Below are positions 1 to 8,130 of a stretch of DNA of 43,509 bases, in pieces (within the stretch, counting starts at the first letter, position 1; every line of letters starts with the position of its first letter). The notes beneath the pieces were generated by a model. It was not told where the DNA came from, made no database searches, and saw only the letters and a list, made by a program, of their open reading frames with translations. The position numbers and the translations under genes were made by a program. This DNA comes from a virus, in IMG/VR virus record IMGVR_UViG_3300020204_004859, positions 1 through 43,509 of that record. One strand, given 5' to 3'.

Positions 1-2
1 CT

Positions 3-3000
3 TCCGGTACTAGAGGAACCTCTGGTTCTTCTGGATCATCCGGTTCTTCAGGATCATCAGGTTCTTCAGGATCATCAGGTTCTTCAGGATCTTCCGGAAC
101 TTCAGGCTCATCAGGTTCTTCTGGATCTAGCGGAACAAGAGGTACTTCAGGAACTTCTGGCGAAACCCCTTCCGACGGATGTTGGAGTTGGGGTTCAAGT
201 GAGGCTGTTTCATCCGGCCAAATATTTGGGACTAATGGTGAAATCGGATCGAACGTTACATCTTTTTCTATAAGCGATACAGATTCAAACAGTAATAATG
301 TAGATGCCTTTCTGGATAGTGTTACGGTTGGCTCTGTAATGCGAGTTTTAATCAACGGGAAGCAATACAGATACCAGGTTACTTCCAACACCGACCAGGG
401 AACATATCACGTTTTTGGTGTTTCTTTTATTTCAGCTAACGCTTCAAATAATTTTCCCACCGCAGGAGATCAAGCTTGTTTAGATTTTGGGATTGCCGGA
501 TCTTCTGGCACTTCCGGGTCAAGCGGAAGTTCAGGAAGTTCAGGAAGCTCAGGTTCATCGGGTTCTTCTGGAACATCAGGTTCTTCTGGAACATCTGGTT
601 CTTCTGGATCTTCCGGTACTAGAGGAACCTCTGGTTCTTCTGGATCATCCGGTTCTTCAGGATCATCAGGTTCTTCAGGATCATCAGGTTCTTCAGGTTC
701 TTCAGGATCATCTGGATCATCAGGTTCTTCAGGATCATCAGGTTCTTCAGGATCATCTGGATCATCAGGTTCTTCAGGTTCTTCAGGATCATCAGGTTCT
801 TCAGGATCATCTGGATCATCTGGAACTTCTGGTTCTTCCGGAACATCTGGTTCATCAGGATCGTCAGGTTCTTCTGGATCATCAGGATCATCAGGTTCTT
901 CAGGATCATCAGGTTCTTCAGGATCATCAGGTTCTTCTGGATCATCGGGTAGTTCTGGATCTTCAGGAACTTCTGGATCTTCAGGAACTTCTGGATCTTC
1001 AGGAACTTCTGGATCATCCGGTTCTTCAGGATCTTCAGGATCATCGGGTTCTTCTGGATCATCAGGTTCTTCGGGATCATCGGGTTCTTCTGGATCATCC
1101 GGTTCTTCTGGATCATCCGGTTCTTCTGGATCGTCCGGTTCTTCTGGGTCATCTGGTACTTCTGGATCTTCAGGAACTTCTGGATCTTCAGGAACTTCTG
1201 GATCATCCGGTTCTTCTGGATCGTCCGGTTCTTCTGGATCATCAGGTTCTTCAGGATCATCCGGTTCTTCTGGATCATCCGGTTCTTCTGGATCATCCGG
1301 TTCTTCTGGATCGTCAGGTTCATCAGGAACTTCGGGAACTTCTGGTGTTACTGGAGCATCTGGTACTTCGGGAACTTCTGGATCTTCTGGAACATCAGGT
1401 TCTTCTGGAACATCTGGATCATCTGGGTCATCTGGTTCTTCAGGATCATCAGGTTCTTCAGGATCATCTGGATCATCAGGTTCTTCTGGAACTTCTGGTT
1501 CTTCAGGTTCTTCAGGTTCTTCAGGATCATCAGGTTCTTCTGGATCATCAGGTTCTTCTGGAACATCAGGTTCTTCTGGAACATCTGGTTCTTCTGGATC
1601 TTCCGGTACTAGAGGAACCTCTGGTTCTTCTGGATCATCCGGTTCTTCAGGATCATCAGGTTCTTCAGGATCATCAGGTTCTTCAGGTTCTTCAGGATCA
1701 TCTGGATCATCAGGTTCTTCTGGAACTTCTGGTTCTTCAGGTTCTTCAGGTTCTTCAGGATCATCAGGTTCTTCTGGAACATCAGGTTCTTCTGGAACAT
1801 CAGGTTCTTCTGGATCTTCCGGTACTAGAGGAACCTCTGGTTCTTCTGGATCATCCGGTTCTTCAGGATCATCAGGTTCTTCAGGATCATCAGGTTCTTC
1901 TGGATCATCCGGTTCTTCTGGATCCTCTGGAACATCTGGCTCATCGGGAACATCTGGTTCTTCTGGATCATCAGGTTCTTCTGGATCATCCGGTTCTTCA
2001 GGATCTTCAGGATCATCGGGTTCTTCTGGATCATCCGGTTCTTCAGGATCTTCAGGATCATCGGGTTCTTCTGGATCATCCGGTTCTTCTGGATCTTCTG
2101 GATCATCTGGTTCTTCTGGATCTTCTGGATCATCTGGTTCTTCCGGATCATCAGGTTCTTCAGGAACTCCTGGATCCTCTGGAACATCTGGCTCATCGGG
2201 AACATCTGGTTCTTCTGGATCATCAGGTTCTTCTGGATCTTCTGGATCATCTGGTTCTTCCGGATCATCAGGTTCTTCTGGGTCTTCTGGATCATCCGGT
2301 TCTTCAGGATCTTCAGGATCATCGGGTTCTTCTGGATCATCCGGTTCTTCAGGATCTTCAGGATCATCGGGTTCTTCTGGATCATCCGGTTCTTCTGGAT
2401 CTTCTGGATCATCTGGTTCTTCTGGATCTTCTGGATCATCTGGTTCTTCCGGATCATCAGGTTCTTCAGGAACTCCTGGATCCTCTGGAACATCTGGCTC
2501 ATCGGGAACATCTGGTTCTTCTGGATCATCAGGTTCTTCTGGATCTTCTGGATCATCTGGTTCTTCCGGATCATCAGGTTCTTCTGGGTCTTCTGGATCA
2601 TCCGGTTCTTCAGGATCTTCAGGATCATCGGGTTCTTCTGGATCATCCGGTTCTTCAGGATCTTCAGGATCATCGGGTTCTTCTGGATCATCCGGTTCTT
2701 CTGGATCTTCTGGATCATCTGGTTCTTCTGGATCTTCTGGATCATCTGGTTCTTCCGGATCATCAGGTTCTTCTGGTTCTTCCGGATCATCAGGAACTTC
2801 TGGTTCTTCGGGAACAAGAGGTACTTCTGGATCATCAGGTTCTTCTGGATCATCAGGTTCTTCAGGATCATCAGGTTCTTCTGGATCATCCGGTTCTTCC
2901 GGATCGTCCGGTTCTTCTGGTTCTTCTGGATCATCAGGATCTTCGGGAACATCTGGTTCTTCTGGATCGTCAGGTTCTTCTGGATCTTCTGGATCATCTG

Positions 3001-4397
3001 GTTCTTCTGGATCATCCGGTTCTTCTGGATCTTCTGGATCATCTGGTTCTTCCGGATCATCAGGTTCTTCTGGTTCTTCCGGATCATCAGGAACTTCTGG
3101 TTCTTCGGGAACAAGAGGTACTTCTGGATCATCAGGTTCTTCTGGATCATCAGGTTCTTCAGGATCATCAGGTTCTTCTGGATCATCCGGTTCTTCTGGA
3201 TCGTCCGGTTCTTCTGGTTCTTCTGGATCATCAGGATCTTCGGGAACATCTGGTTCTGTCACCTTATCTGGAACAACTGACAATGGTGTTTTAACCCTAA
3301 ATGGTTCTTCTCCTAATGTATCTGTTGAATCGAATATAACTTTTTCTTCCCCGACTTTAAATCTTCTTGGAACCCCAACAAATGCTTTAGGTGGCGGTCA
3401 AATTCATCTTTCAAATACAACATCAAATAGAATAGAGTTTTCTCCTTATCCTAATGCATCGGCGGGGAATGCTGGTCCTACTCCCACTAATGTTTCCACC
3501 GGAGAAAAGATAACATTGTGGTCTGGTATTAATGCTTCTAATGTAAACTACGCCTTTGGTACATATCCCCTCACTGGAAGACTTTGGTATTCTGTTCCAC
3601 AGGCAACCTCTTCTTTTGTTCATGCTTTCTACGGGGGAACAACAGAATTATTTAGGATTCAAGGAAATGGACAAATTCAATTAACGGCAGGAAGTGTTTC
3701 ATTGCCTTCTATCTCTGCTGGTTTAGCAAATTCTTCAGACACCAACACCGGAATTTACTTTCCGGCTGCCGACACAATTGGATTTGTTGAAGGTGGCGTA
3801 GAAGCGATGAGGATAGATTCTAATGGAAGAATTAATCTTCTGGCAGGGTCTGCTGCTAATCCGATCTTAAACGCTGGTCTAAATTCTACAGACACCAACA
3901 CCGGAATTTACTTTCCCTCAGCCGACAATATGGGTCTTGTGGCTGGTGGTACCGAGACTCTCAGATTGAATACAACGACCAACGCCAATATCCAGTTGGT
4001 TGCAGGATCTGCCACCGCACCAGTTCTTAACGCTGGTTTAAATTCTTCAGACACCAACACCGGAATTTACTTTCCGGCAGCTGATTCGATTGGATTTTCA
4101 ACAAATGGTACCAGTAGAGGTATTATTAATAACACAGGTTATGGAATTCAAACGTCACCAAGTGCATGGGTACATATATCATCAACACCATCATCCTCTA
4201 AATGGATAAGATTTGATGCCACGCGATATAGTAATACACCGCCCGTAAATCAGGTAGTTCCGCCAGAATATGCTATAGGTAGTGATGGTAGCGCTGAAAT
4301 GTATCTCAAAGAACCAGATGTTTGGATGGAAGTTATACTTGATTCAGCTGGTAAAGGTGGTGCTGTAGTTTTAATCCCTTGTTACAGGCCAGGTTAA
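3..4397 (+). CDS. Gly-Ser-Ser repeat (collagen-like) tail fibre protein, 5'-partial
   Basis: The reading frame is open from the first bases of the window, so the protein starts upstream; at least 1464 residues are present. Order: a GSS/GTS repeat stretch; a non-repetitive domain of about 110 residues (bases 159-488) containing GCWSWG; about 920 residues of almost pure Gly-Ser-Ser/Thr triplets with rare GTR and GTP (bases 489-3257); then a roughly 380-residue C-terminal head. The head carries three copies of a 51-53 residue module centred on DTNTGIYFP (bases 3736, 3889 and 4048), typical of phage fibre and adhesin tips. Gly at every third position suggests a trimeric collagen-like shaft, but proline is nearly absent, so a classical collagen helix is uncertain. 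The shaft offers hundreds of hydroxyl side chains, relevant to the transferases downstream. A virion fibre role is inferred from repeat architecture and position; the receptor is unknown. Confidence 0.85.
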   Translation, partial: SGTRGTSGSSGSSGSSGSSGSSGSSGSSGSSGTSGSSGSSGSSGTRGTSGTSGETPSDGCWSWGSSEAVSSGQIFGTNGEIGSNVTSFSISDTDSNSNNVDAFLDSVTVGSVMRVLINGKQYRYQVTSNTDQGTYHVFGVSFISANASNNFPTAGDQACLDFGIAGSSGTSGSSGSSGSSGSSGSSGSSGTSGSSGTSGSSGSSGTRGTSGSSGSSGSSGSSGSSGSSGSSGSSGSSGSSGSSGSSGSSGSSGSSGSSGSSGSSGSSGSSGSSGTSGSSGTSGSSGSSGSSGSSGSSGSSGSSGSSGSSGSSGSSGSSGSSGTSGSSGTSGSSGTSGSSGSSGSSGSSGSSGSSGSSGSSGSSGSSGSSGSSGSSGSSGSSGSSGTSGSSGTSGSSGTSGSSGSSGSSGSSGSSGSSGSSGSSGSSGSSGSSGSSGSSGSSGTSGTSGVTGASGTSGTSGSSGTSGSSGTSGSSGSSGSSGSSGSSGSSGSSGSSGTSGSSGSSGSSGSSGSSGSSGSSGTSGSSGTSGSSGSSGTRGTSGSSGSSGSSGSSGSSGSSGSSGSSGSSGSSGSSGTSGSSGSSGSSGSSGSSGTSGSSGTSGSSGSSGTRGTSGSSGSSGSSGSSGSSGSSGSSGSSGSSGSSGTSGSSGTSGSSGSSGSSGSSGSSGSSGSSGSSGSSGSSGSSGSSGSSGSSGSSGSSGSSGSSGSSGSSGSSGSSGSSGTPGSSGTSGSSGTSGSSGSSGSSGSSGSSGSSGSSGSSGSSGSSGSSGSSGSSGSSGSSGSSGSSGSSGSSGSSGSSGSSGSSGSSGSSGSSGSSGSSGSSGTPGSSGTSGSSGTSGSSGSSGSSGSSGSSGSSGSSGSSGSSGSSGSSGSSGSSGSSGSSGSSGSSGSSGSSGSSGSSGSSGSSGSSGSSGSSGSSGSSGSSGSSGSSGTSGSSGTRGTSGSSGSSGSSGSSGSSGSSGSSGSSGSSGSSGSSGSSGSSGTSGSSGSSGSSGSSGSSGSSGSSGSSGSSGSSGSSGSSGSSGSSGSSGTSGSSGTRGTSGSSGSSGSSGSSGSSGSSGSSGSSGSSGSSGSSGSSGSSGTSGSVTLSGTTDNGVLTLNGSSPNVSVESNITFSSPTLNLLGTPTNALGGGQIHLSNTTSNRIEFSPYPNASAGNAGPTPTNVSTGEKITLWSGINASNVNYAFGTYPLTGRLWYSVPQATSSFVHAFYGGTTELFRIQGNGQIQLTAGSVSLPSISAGLANSSDTNTGIYFPAADTIGFVEGGVEAMRIDSNGRINLLAGSAANPILNAGLNSTDTNTGIYFPSADNMGLVAGGTETLRLNTTTNANIQLVAGSATAPVLNAGLNSSDTNTGIYFPAADSIGFSTNGTSRGIINNTGYGIQTSPSAWVHISSTPSSSKWIRFDATRYSNTPPVNQVVPPEYAIGSDGSAEMYLKEPDVWMEVILDSAGKGGAVVLIPCYRPG
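2161..2772 (+). repeat. Perfect 306-bp tandem duplication in the fibre gene
   Basis: Bases 2161-2466 and 2467-2772 read identically by eye, including rare codons such as the single Pro of GTPGSS. The unit is 102 codons, so the frame is kept. Identity at synonymous positions implies a recent duplication or ongoing gene conversion. Confidence 0.9.
2764..3257 (+). repeat. 297-bp offset near-duplicate in the fibre gene
   Basis: The block starting at 2764 (containing ggaacaagaggtacttctgg) recurs at 3061, an offset of 297 bases or 99 codons. The second copy is truncated where the unique C-terminal head begins near 3257. The unit length is close to, but not the same as, the neighbouring 306-bp unit. 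Confidence 0.8.
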
Positions 4398-4400
4398 TTT

Positions 4401-4961
4401 ATGATAACTGATCCTCAAATAATTCAAAAAATCAAAAATAGCGGAGCTATGGTTATAACAGTTGACTTAGAAGATTTTAAAAAGAAAATAAAGGGATATC
4501 ACCACCTAGGTGAAAATTACACATTGCCTGAAAATGTCTTTGTGTCAAAAGAAAAAATTTCACAATTAAGATCAGAACCTCCTCCACAAATAAATGTACC
4601 AACAAAAATAGAAATTAAGATATCAGAAGGAAAGGGAATGGGAGTTTTTGCAACTCAAAAAATTTCAAAGGGAGAAATAATTGAAACTTGCTATCTATTA
4701 AAAATACCAAAAGAAGGTGATCTTCTCACTGATTATAGATATCTTTATCCAAAAAGAACACTCTCCGAGTATGTTATTCCACTTGGATATGGATGTATTT
4801 ATAATCATTCCAATTCACCAAATGCTGATTGGATAGACCATCCCGAATATAAAGCTTTCAATTTCTTTGCTTTGGAAGATATAGAAATAGGAAAAGAGAT
4901 ATGTATTTATTACGGGGGTGAAGATTATTGGAATTCGAGAGAAAAGAAAAACATAATATAA
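4401..4961 (+). CDS. SET-domain protein, putative protein lysine methyltransferase
   Basis: The 186-residue protein has the SET signatures in order: a GKGMGVFA glycine motif near residues 76-83 (SAM-binding GxG), NHSNSPN near residues 134-140 (the NHSxxPN motif that helps form the pseudoknot), and GKEICIYYG near 165-172 (the GEEL..dYG motif with the conserved Tyr). SET proteins transfer methyl groups from S-adenosylmethionine to lysine. The N-terminal 70 residues are not recognised. It starts three bases after the fibre stop codon and is probably co-transcribed and translationally coupled with it. The substrate is unknown: the fibre head, another virion protein or a host protein are all possible. 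Domain assignment is firm; activity is inferred. Confidence 0.8.
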   Translation: MITDPQIIQKIKNSGAMVITVDLEDFKKKIKGYHHLGENYTLPENVFVSKEKISQLRSEPPPQINVPTKIEIKISEGKGMGVFATQKISKGEIIETCYLLKIPKEGDLLTDYRYLYPKRTLSEYVIPLGYGCIYNHSNSPNADWIDHPEYKAFNFFALEDIEIGKEICIYYGGEDYWNSREKKNII

Positions 4962-4975
4962 AAAAATATAAAAAT

Positions 4976-5284
4976 ATGGCAATTCAAGTTACAGGACTTT
5001 TTAAAAGTCCAACATCGCTTCTCATTCACGAGTCTCCTTTGTTGAAAATAAATGCACATCTTTCTTATAAAGGAGATTTAATGGTGGATCTTTTTGTTAC
5101 CTCATCTGATGGAATTTGTAGGGATACAGTGGTTTACCCCGATTTAAACAGAGAGACATTAACTTTCGACGTCAATATTTCTGATCCTTATGATCGGTTG
5201 ATAAACGGATTGGAAACTTTTCTTATAACGGAACTACAATCTTCAAATTCTATCAACTCCACTTCTACTTTCAGCAGGGTATGA
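4976..5284 (+). CDS. Conserved-looking hypothetical protein, 102 aa
   Basis: I chose the ATG at 4976, which gives a protein beginning MAIQVTGLF. An in-frame ATG at 4928 would instead overlap the SET gene by 34 bases. The upstream sequence is A-rich without a clear Shine-Dalgarno. The protein is soluble, alternates predicted beta strands, and has a motif TFDVNISDPYDRL near its middle and a Ser/Asn-rich end. No family is recognised. Its place between the fibre and the glycosylation genes suggests a small virion or fibre-associated protein, which is inference only. Its stop overlaps the next start (ATGA). Confidence 0.6.
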   Translation: MAIQVTGLFKSPTSLLIHESPLLKINAHLSYKGDLMVDLFVTSSDGICRDTVVYPDLNRETLTFDVNISDPYDRLINGLETFLITELQSSNSINSTSTFSRV

Positions 5285-5547
5285 ATACAACAGATTCCAC
5301 ACAGCAAACAATTACCTCCGAAGAATTAAATAAAATTCAGGATTTGAAATCCACCGGTGAAAAATTTATAATTGAGTTTGGATCTTTGGAATTGGAGATG
5401 TTGGTTCTATCTCAAAGAAAAAAAGATTTAGAGGATAAATTCATGAAATTCAAAATCGAGGAAAAGAACTTCATGGGAATGATGGATTACAAGTACGGAA
5501 ACGTTAATTTGGATATAGAAACAGGAATTCTCACTCCTAGAAATTAA
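5281..5547 (+). CDS. Small coiled-coil protein, paralogue of the 6795-7085 gene
   Basis: This 88-residue, highly charged, probably helical protein has an N-terminal SEELNKIQDL motif, a central heptad-like stretch, and a C-terminal signature YGNVNLDIETGI. The same start (SSEELEKVQSL) and end (YGEGQLDFNTGI) occur in the 96-residue protein at 6795, so the two are paralogues on either side of the minus-strand glycosyltransferase. It overlaps the preceding stop by ATGA, indicating translational coupling. Function is unknown; a coiled-coil adaptor or virion component is possible. It converges on the minus-strand gene with only 11 bases between them and no visible terminator hairpin. Confidence 0.65.
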   Translation: MNTTDSTQQTITSEELNKIQDLKSTGEKFIIEFGSLELEMLVLSQRKKDLEDKFMKFKIEEKNFMGMMDYKYGNVNLDIETGILTPRN

Positions 5548-5558
5548 AGACATCAATT

Positions 5559-6704
5559 TTAATTCAGGAGTTCACGGTAAACTTCTGCCATTTTTTCTCC
5601 AGCCGAAAACCATGTATATTTCTGGCATGTTTTTCTTCCCTGCTCTCTGAAATAATCTTTTCTTTCTTCCGACAAATTCAAGAATTCTAAAAATCCTTGT
5701 TCGATCCCTTCTACCGTGGGATCAACAAAAATAGAATTTTCTGAATTAACGAAATCTGATAACCCGTCTCTTCTGGAAGAAAGTAAAACGCAATTAGAGG
5801 CCATCGCCTCCAAGGCAACCAGTCCAAATGGTTCGTGAACAGATGGCATAATAACTCCATCGGCATCGTTCAAGACATGAATTTTTTCTGAACCGTGTTT
5901 TGGACCCAAATAAAACATGTTCTTTTTTCCCTCCTGAAGTTTTTGATCCAAAAGTTTATTGCACAATAAATCTCCCCCATCGGGAGAACCAATGATCCAA
6001 AGTTCAATGCCGTCTGGGATATTGGCTTCCAATAATTTATCCACTCCCTTCATCTCGCAAAACCGTCCGATATAAACAATTTTATTTTTTTTCTTTTTGG
6101 GATTTGGGTTGTTTGATTTCCATTTTTTAAGGTCAATTCCATTTGGGACCAAGGACATCTTGGACGAAAATTCTGGAAATATATCGAGATAAAATTTAGA
6201 TATGGTGATAATTCGATCGGACCATCTCAAAAATCCAGTTTCCATTTCCAATAAAGTTTCTTGAATTGTTTTCCCGTCTTTTGTTGTTGGATCAAGGGCA
6301 ATATTCAAATTCCTATGGATCTGCCCTCTTATTGCCAAATTTAAAGAGCACACCAAAGGAACATTGAAGTGATTAGACAAATGTCCACCGGGCATGTATA
6401 CCGGCCAGTCGTACGCGTGCACCAAATCTGGTTTTGGCATACCCAATGATGTGACAAAGAAATTAATTTGATGTGCCAAATTGAAAACCAAAGGGTTTAT
6501 ATTTCCACCGTTTGTTGGAACAAAACTCGGAAAAATTTGTTTGGTATTTGGAAATTCAAAACCAGAAGAAAGATGGGGAAAGCAAATGGTGTGTAATTCA
6601 AATTCGGAACTCAATTCATCGTGTAAGGCTAAATATTGATAGCCTAATCCTCCCATAGGTTTTTCCAATCTATCTGGAATTAAACTTAAAATTCTTTTTT
6701 TCAT
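5559..6704 (-). CDS. Glycosyltransferase, GT-B fold, GT4 type
   Basis: The 381-residue protein begins with an N-terminal Rossmann half carrying a GGLGYQYLAL loop (residues ~18-27), as in GT4 and glycogen-synthase-like enzymes, and a HAYDWPVYMPG motif. The C-terminal half has PNGIDLKKW, YIGRFCEMKGVD and the donor-binding E-x7-E motif EPFGLVALE, all typical of retaining GT4 enzymes. It should transfer a sugar from a nucleotide-activated donor; donor and acceptor cannot be read from sequence. It is the only minus-strand gene in the window. A 90-base divergent gap separates it from the 6795 gene, so it must have its own promoter. With the transferases at 7069 and 8127 it forms a glycosylation island next to the fibre. 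Confidence 0.85.
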   Translation of the reverse strand: MKKRILSLIPDRLEKPMGGLGYQYLALHDELSSEFELHTICFPHLSSGFEFPNTKQIFPSFVPTNGGNINPLVFNLAHQINFFVTSLGMPKPDLVHAYDWPVYMPGGHLSNHFNVPLVCSLNLAIRGQIHRNLNIALDPTTKDGKTIQETLLEMETGFLRWSDRIITISKFYLDIFPEFSSKMSLVPNGIDLKKWKSNNPNPKKKKNKIVYIGRFCEMKGVDKLLEANIPDGIELWIIGSPDGGDLLCNKLLDQKLQEGKKNMFYLGPKHGSEKIHVLNDADGVIMPSVHEPFGLVALEAMASNCVLLSSRRDGLSDFVNSENSIFVDPTVEGIEQGFLEFLNLSEERKDYFREQGRKTCQKYTWFSAGEKMAEVYRELLN

Positions 6705-6794
6705 TCTTCCATTTGAACTTTTATGAATTTGAAAAATAAAAATTTCAAAAGAGGGATGAAATAATTACCCAATTTCAAAATAAAAGAATTTGCT

Positions 6795-7085
6795 ATGGAA
6801 AATCAAATTAAATTAAGTTCAGAAGAACTAGAAAAGGTTCAATCTCTAAGAAACGAGGCTCGTGAAAACGTTGACAAAATAGGTCGCATGAACATCCAAC
6901 ATCATTTTCTGACCGAGGAAATCAGATTTGTTGAAGAACAACTTCAGTCTTTATATGGAGAAACGTCGGATATCAAAAAAAGAGAACAAGAATTGGTGAA
7001 CAATATTGTATCTAAATACGGTGAAGGGCAATTGGATTTCAACACCGGAATTTATTCCCAAAACCAAGATGAAAAGCCCAACTGA
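6795..7085 (+). CDS. Small coiled-coil protein, paralogue of the 5281-5547 gene
   Basis: This 96-residue charged helical protein shares an N-terminal SSEELEKVQSL motif and a C-terminal YG.G.LDF.TGI signature with the gene at 5281. The middle is rich in Glu, Lys and Gln with heptad character. It starts a + strand operon with the two transferases that follow and overlaps the next gene by 17 bases in a different frame. Function is unknown. Linkage of both copies to glycosyltransferases may mean an accessory role, but they could equally be small virion proteins. Confidence 0.65.
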   Translation: MENQIKLSSEELEKVQSLRNEARENVDKIGRMNIQHHFLTEEIRFVEEQLQSLYGETSDIKKREQELVNNIVSKYGEGQLDFNTGIYSQNQDEKPN

Positions 7086-8130
7086 TACCCTGCGAAGAAC
7101 AAAATATCACCTTCATAGAATTTTAAGTTCTGTTGAAAATTCTATCCTCGAAGAATCTGGAAATAAACCCAGAATTCTTTTTGTTGCTCCGCACCTTTCA
7201 ACTGGGGGGATGCCTCAGTATCTTTATAAGTGCATCGAGAAACTTTTGCCAGAAGGAGAAATCTATTGTGTAGAATACAATAACCTATCGGACGAATTTG
7301 TAGTTCAAAGACAAAGAATACAAAATTTATTGGGGGAAAATTATTTTAGAATAGACACAGAAGACAAAAGTGAATTTCTAGAAATTGTGGAAAGGGTTTG
7401 CCCAGACGTCATCCACTTCCAAGACTTTGTGGAATTCTTCGTTGGTGATGATATTTGTCGAAAAATATTCTCCCCAGACAGACCTTGGTTTATTTTTGAA
7501 ACGTGTCACTCTTCAAATGTTAAAATTTTGGACAAATTCTGGGCTCCTGATAAATTGGTGATGGTAAATAAATGGATGACCGAAGTTTTTAAAAGTTCTG
7601 GTTTCGAATTGGATATCTTGGAATATCCCATAGAAGATTTTATCGGGATTGGAAAAGAAAGTGCCAGGGAACAACTTGGTTTAGACCCAAACAAAAAACA
7701 TGTTATTAACATCGGTCTTTTCACCCCAGGTAAAAATCAAGGGGAACTCATGGAATACGCCAGACTACTAGAAAATGAACAAATAGAATTTCATTTCATT
7801 GGTAATTTGGCGGGTAACTTTCAAGAATATTGGGAGCCTCTGATGAAGAATGTTCCAAGAAATTGCAGAATTTGGGGGGAAAGACACGATACTGACCTAT
7901 TTTATGAAGCATCCGATTTGTTTGTTTTCTCCTCGATTTGGGAATTGAACCCGATTGTTATAAAGGAATCTCTTTCTTGGAATTTACCCATACTAATGAG
8001 GAGATTGCCTTCTTACATGGACGACTACGACGAAACCCCCTTAGTTCATTTTTATTCAAACCAAGAGCCTGTGACTGATCATGAATACAATGTTGAACTA
8101 ATTCGAAAAATTTTGAATTTACCATCATGA
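7069..8130 (+). CDS. Glycosyltransferase, GT-B fold, GT4-like
   Basis: I start it at the ATG at 7069 (353 residues); a further in-frame start at 7006 would overlap the coiled-coil gene by 80 bases. The N-terminal half has ILFVAPHLSTGGMPQYL, the glycine-rich loop of GT4 enzymes. The C-terminal half has INIGLFTPGKNQGEL and the E-x7-E donor motif within SIWELNPIVIKESLSW. It overlaps the next gene by four bases (ATGA), so both transferases are likely translated together. Specificity cannot be deduced. Neighbourhood suggests that it extends or primes a glycan on a phage structural protein. Confidence 0.8.
   Translation: MKSPTDTLRRTKYHLHRILSSVENSILEESGNKPRILFVAPHLSTGGMPQYLYKCIEKLLPEGEIYCVEYNNLSDEFVVQRQRIQNLLGENYFRIDTEDKSEFLEIVERVCPDVIHFQDFVEFFVGDDICRKIFSPDRPWFIFETCHSSNVKILDKFWAPDKLVMVNKWMTEVFKSSGFELDILEYPIEDFIGIGKESAREQLGLDPNKKHVINIGLFTPGKNQGELMEYARLLENEQIEFHFIGNLAGNFQEYWEPLMKNVPRNCRIWGERHDTDLFYEASDLFVFSSIWELNPIVIKESLSWNLPILMRRLPSYMDDYDETPLVHFYSNQEPVTDHEYNVELIRKILNLPS

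Larger units (their letters stand above)
489..3257 (+). repeat. Low-complexity Gly-Ser-Ser/Thr coding repeat
   Basis: A 9-base-scale repeat of ggttcttctggatcatca type runs through the fibre gene. A block beginning ggtactagaggaacct recurs at bases 6, 615, 1605 and 1821, so longer higher-order units have been copied within the array. Confidence 0.95.

Noticed and set aside
339-341. ATG at 339 as the start of the fibre gene
   Set aside because: The frame is open to the window edge and upstream codons already encode GSS repeats and a folded domain, so this Met is internal.
489-3257. CRISPR array
   Set aside because: The repeat is coding, has no spacers of constant length, and no cas genes are near.
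470-3283. A 937-codon open frame on the minus strand made of Pro-Glu-Glu/Asp repeats, and several Lys/Asn/Met-rich minus-strand frames
   Set aside because: They are the complement of the Gly-Ser-Ser repeat; a 9-base-scale repeat without stops keeps other frames open. No independent signals support them.
487-3294. A 935-codon Leu/Val/His/Gln-rich + strand frame
   Set aside because: It is the shifted reading of the same repeat and ends as soon as the repeat ends.
7006-7068. Longer N-terminus for the second glycosyltransferase
   Set aside because: It would overlap the coiled-coil gene by 80 bases; the ATG at 7069 gives a normal GT-B start and a short overlap.
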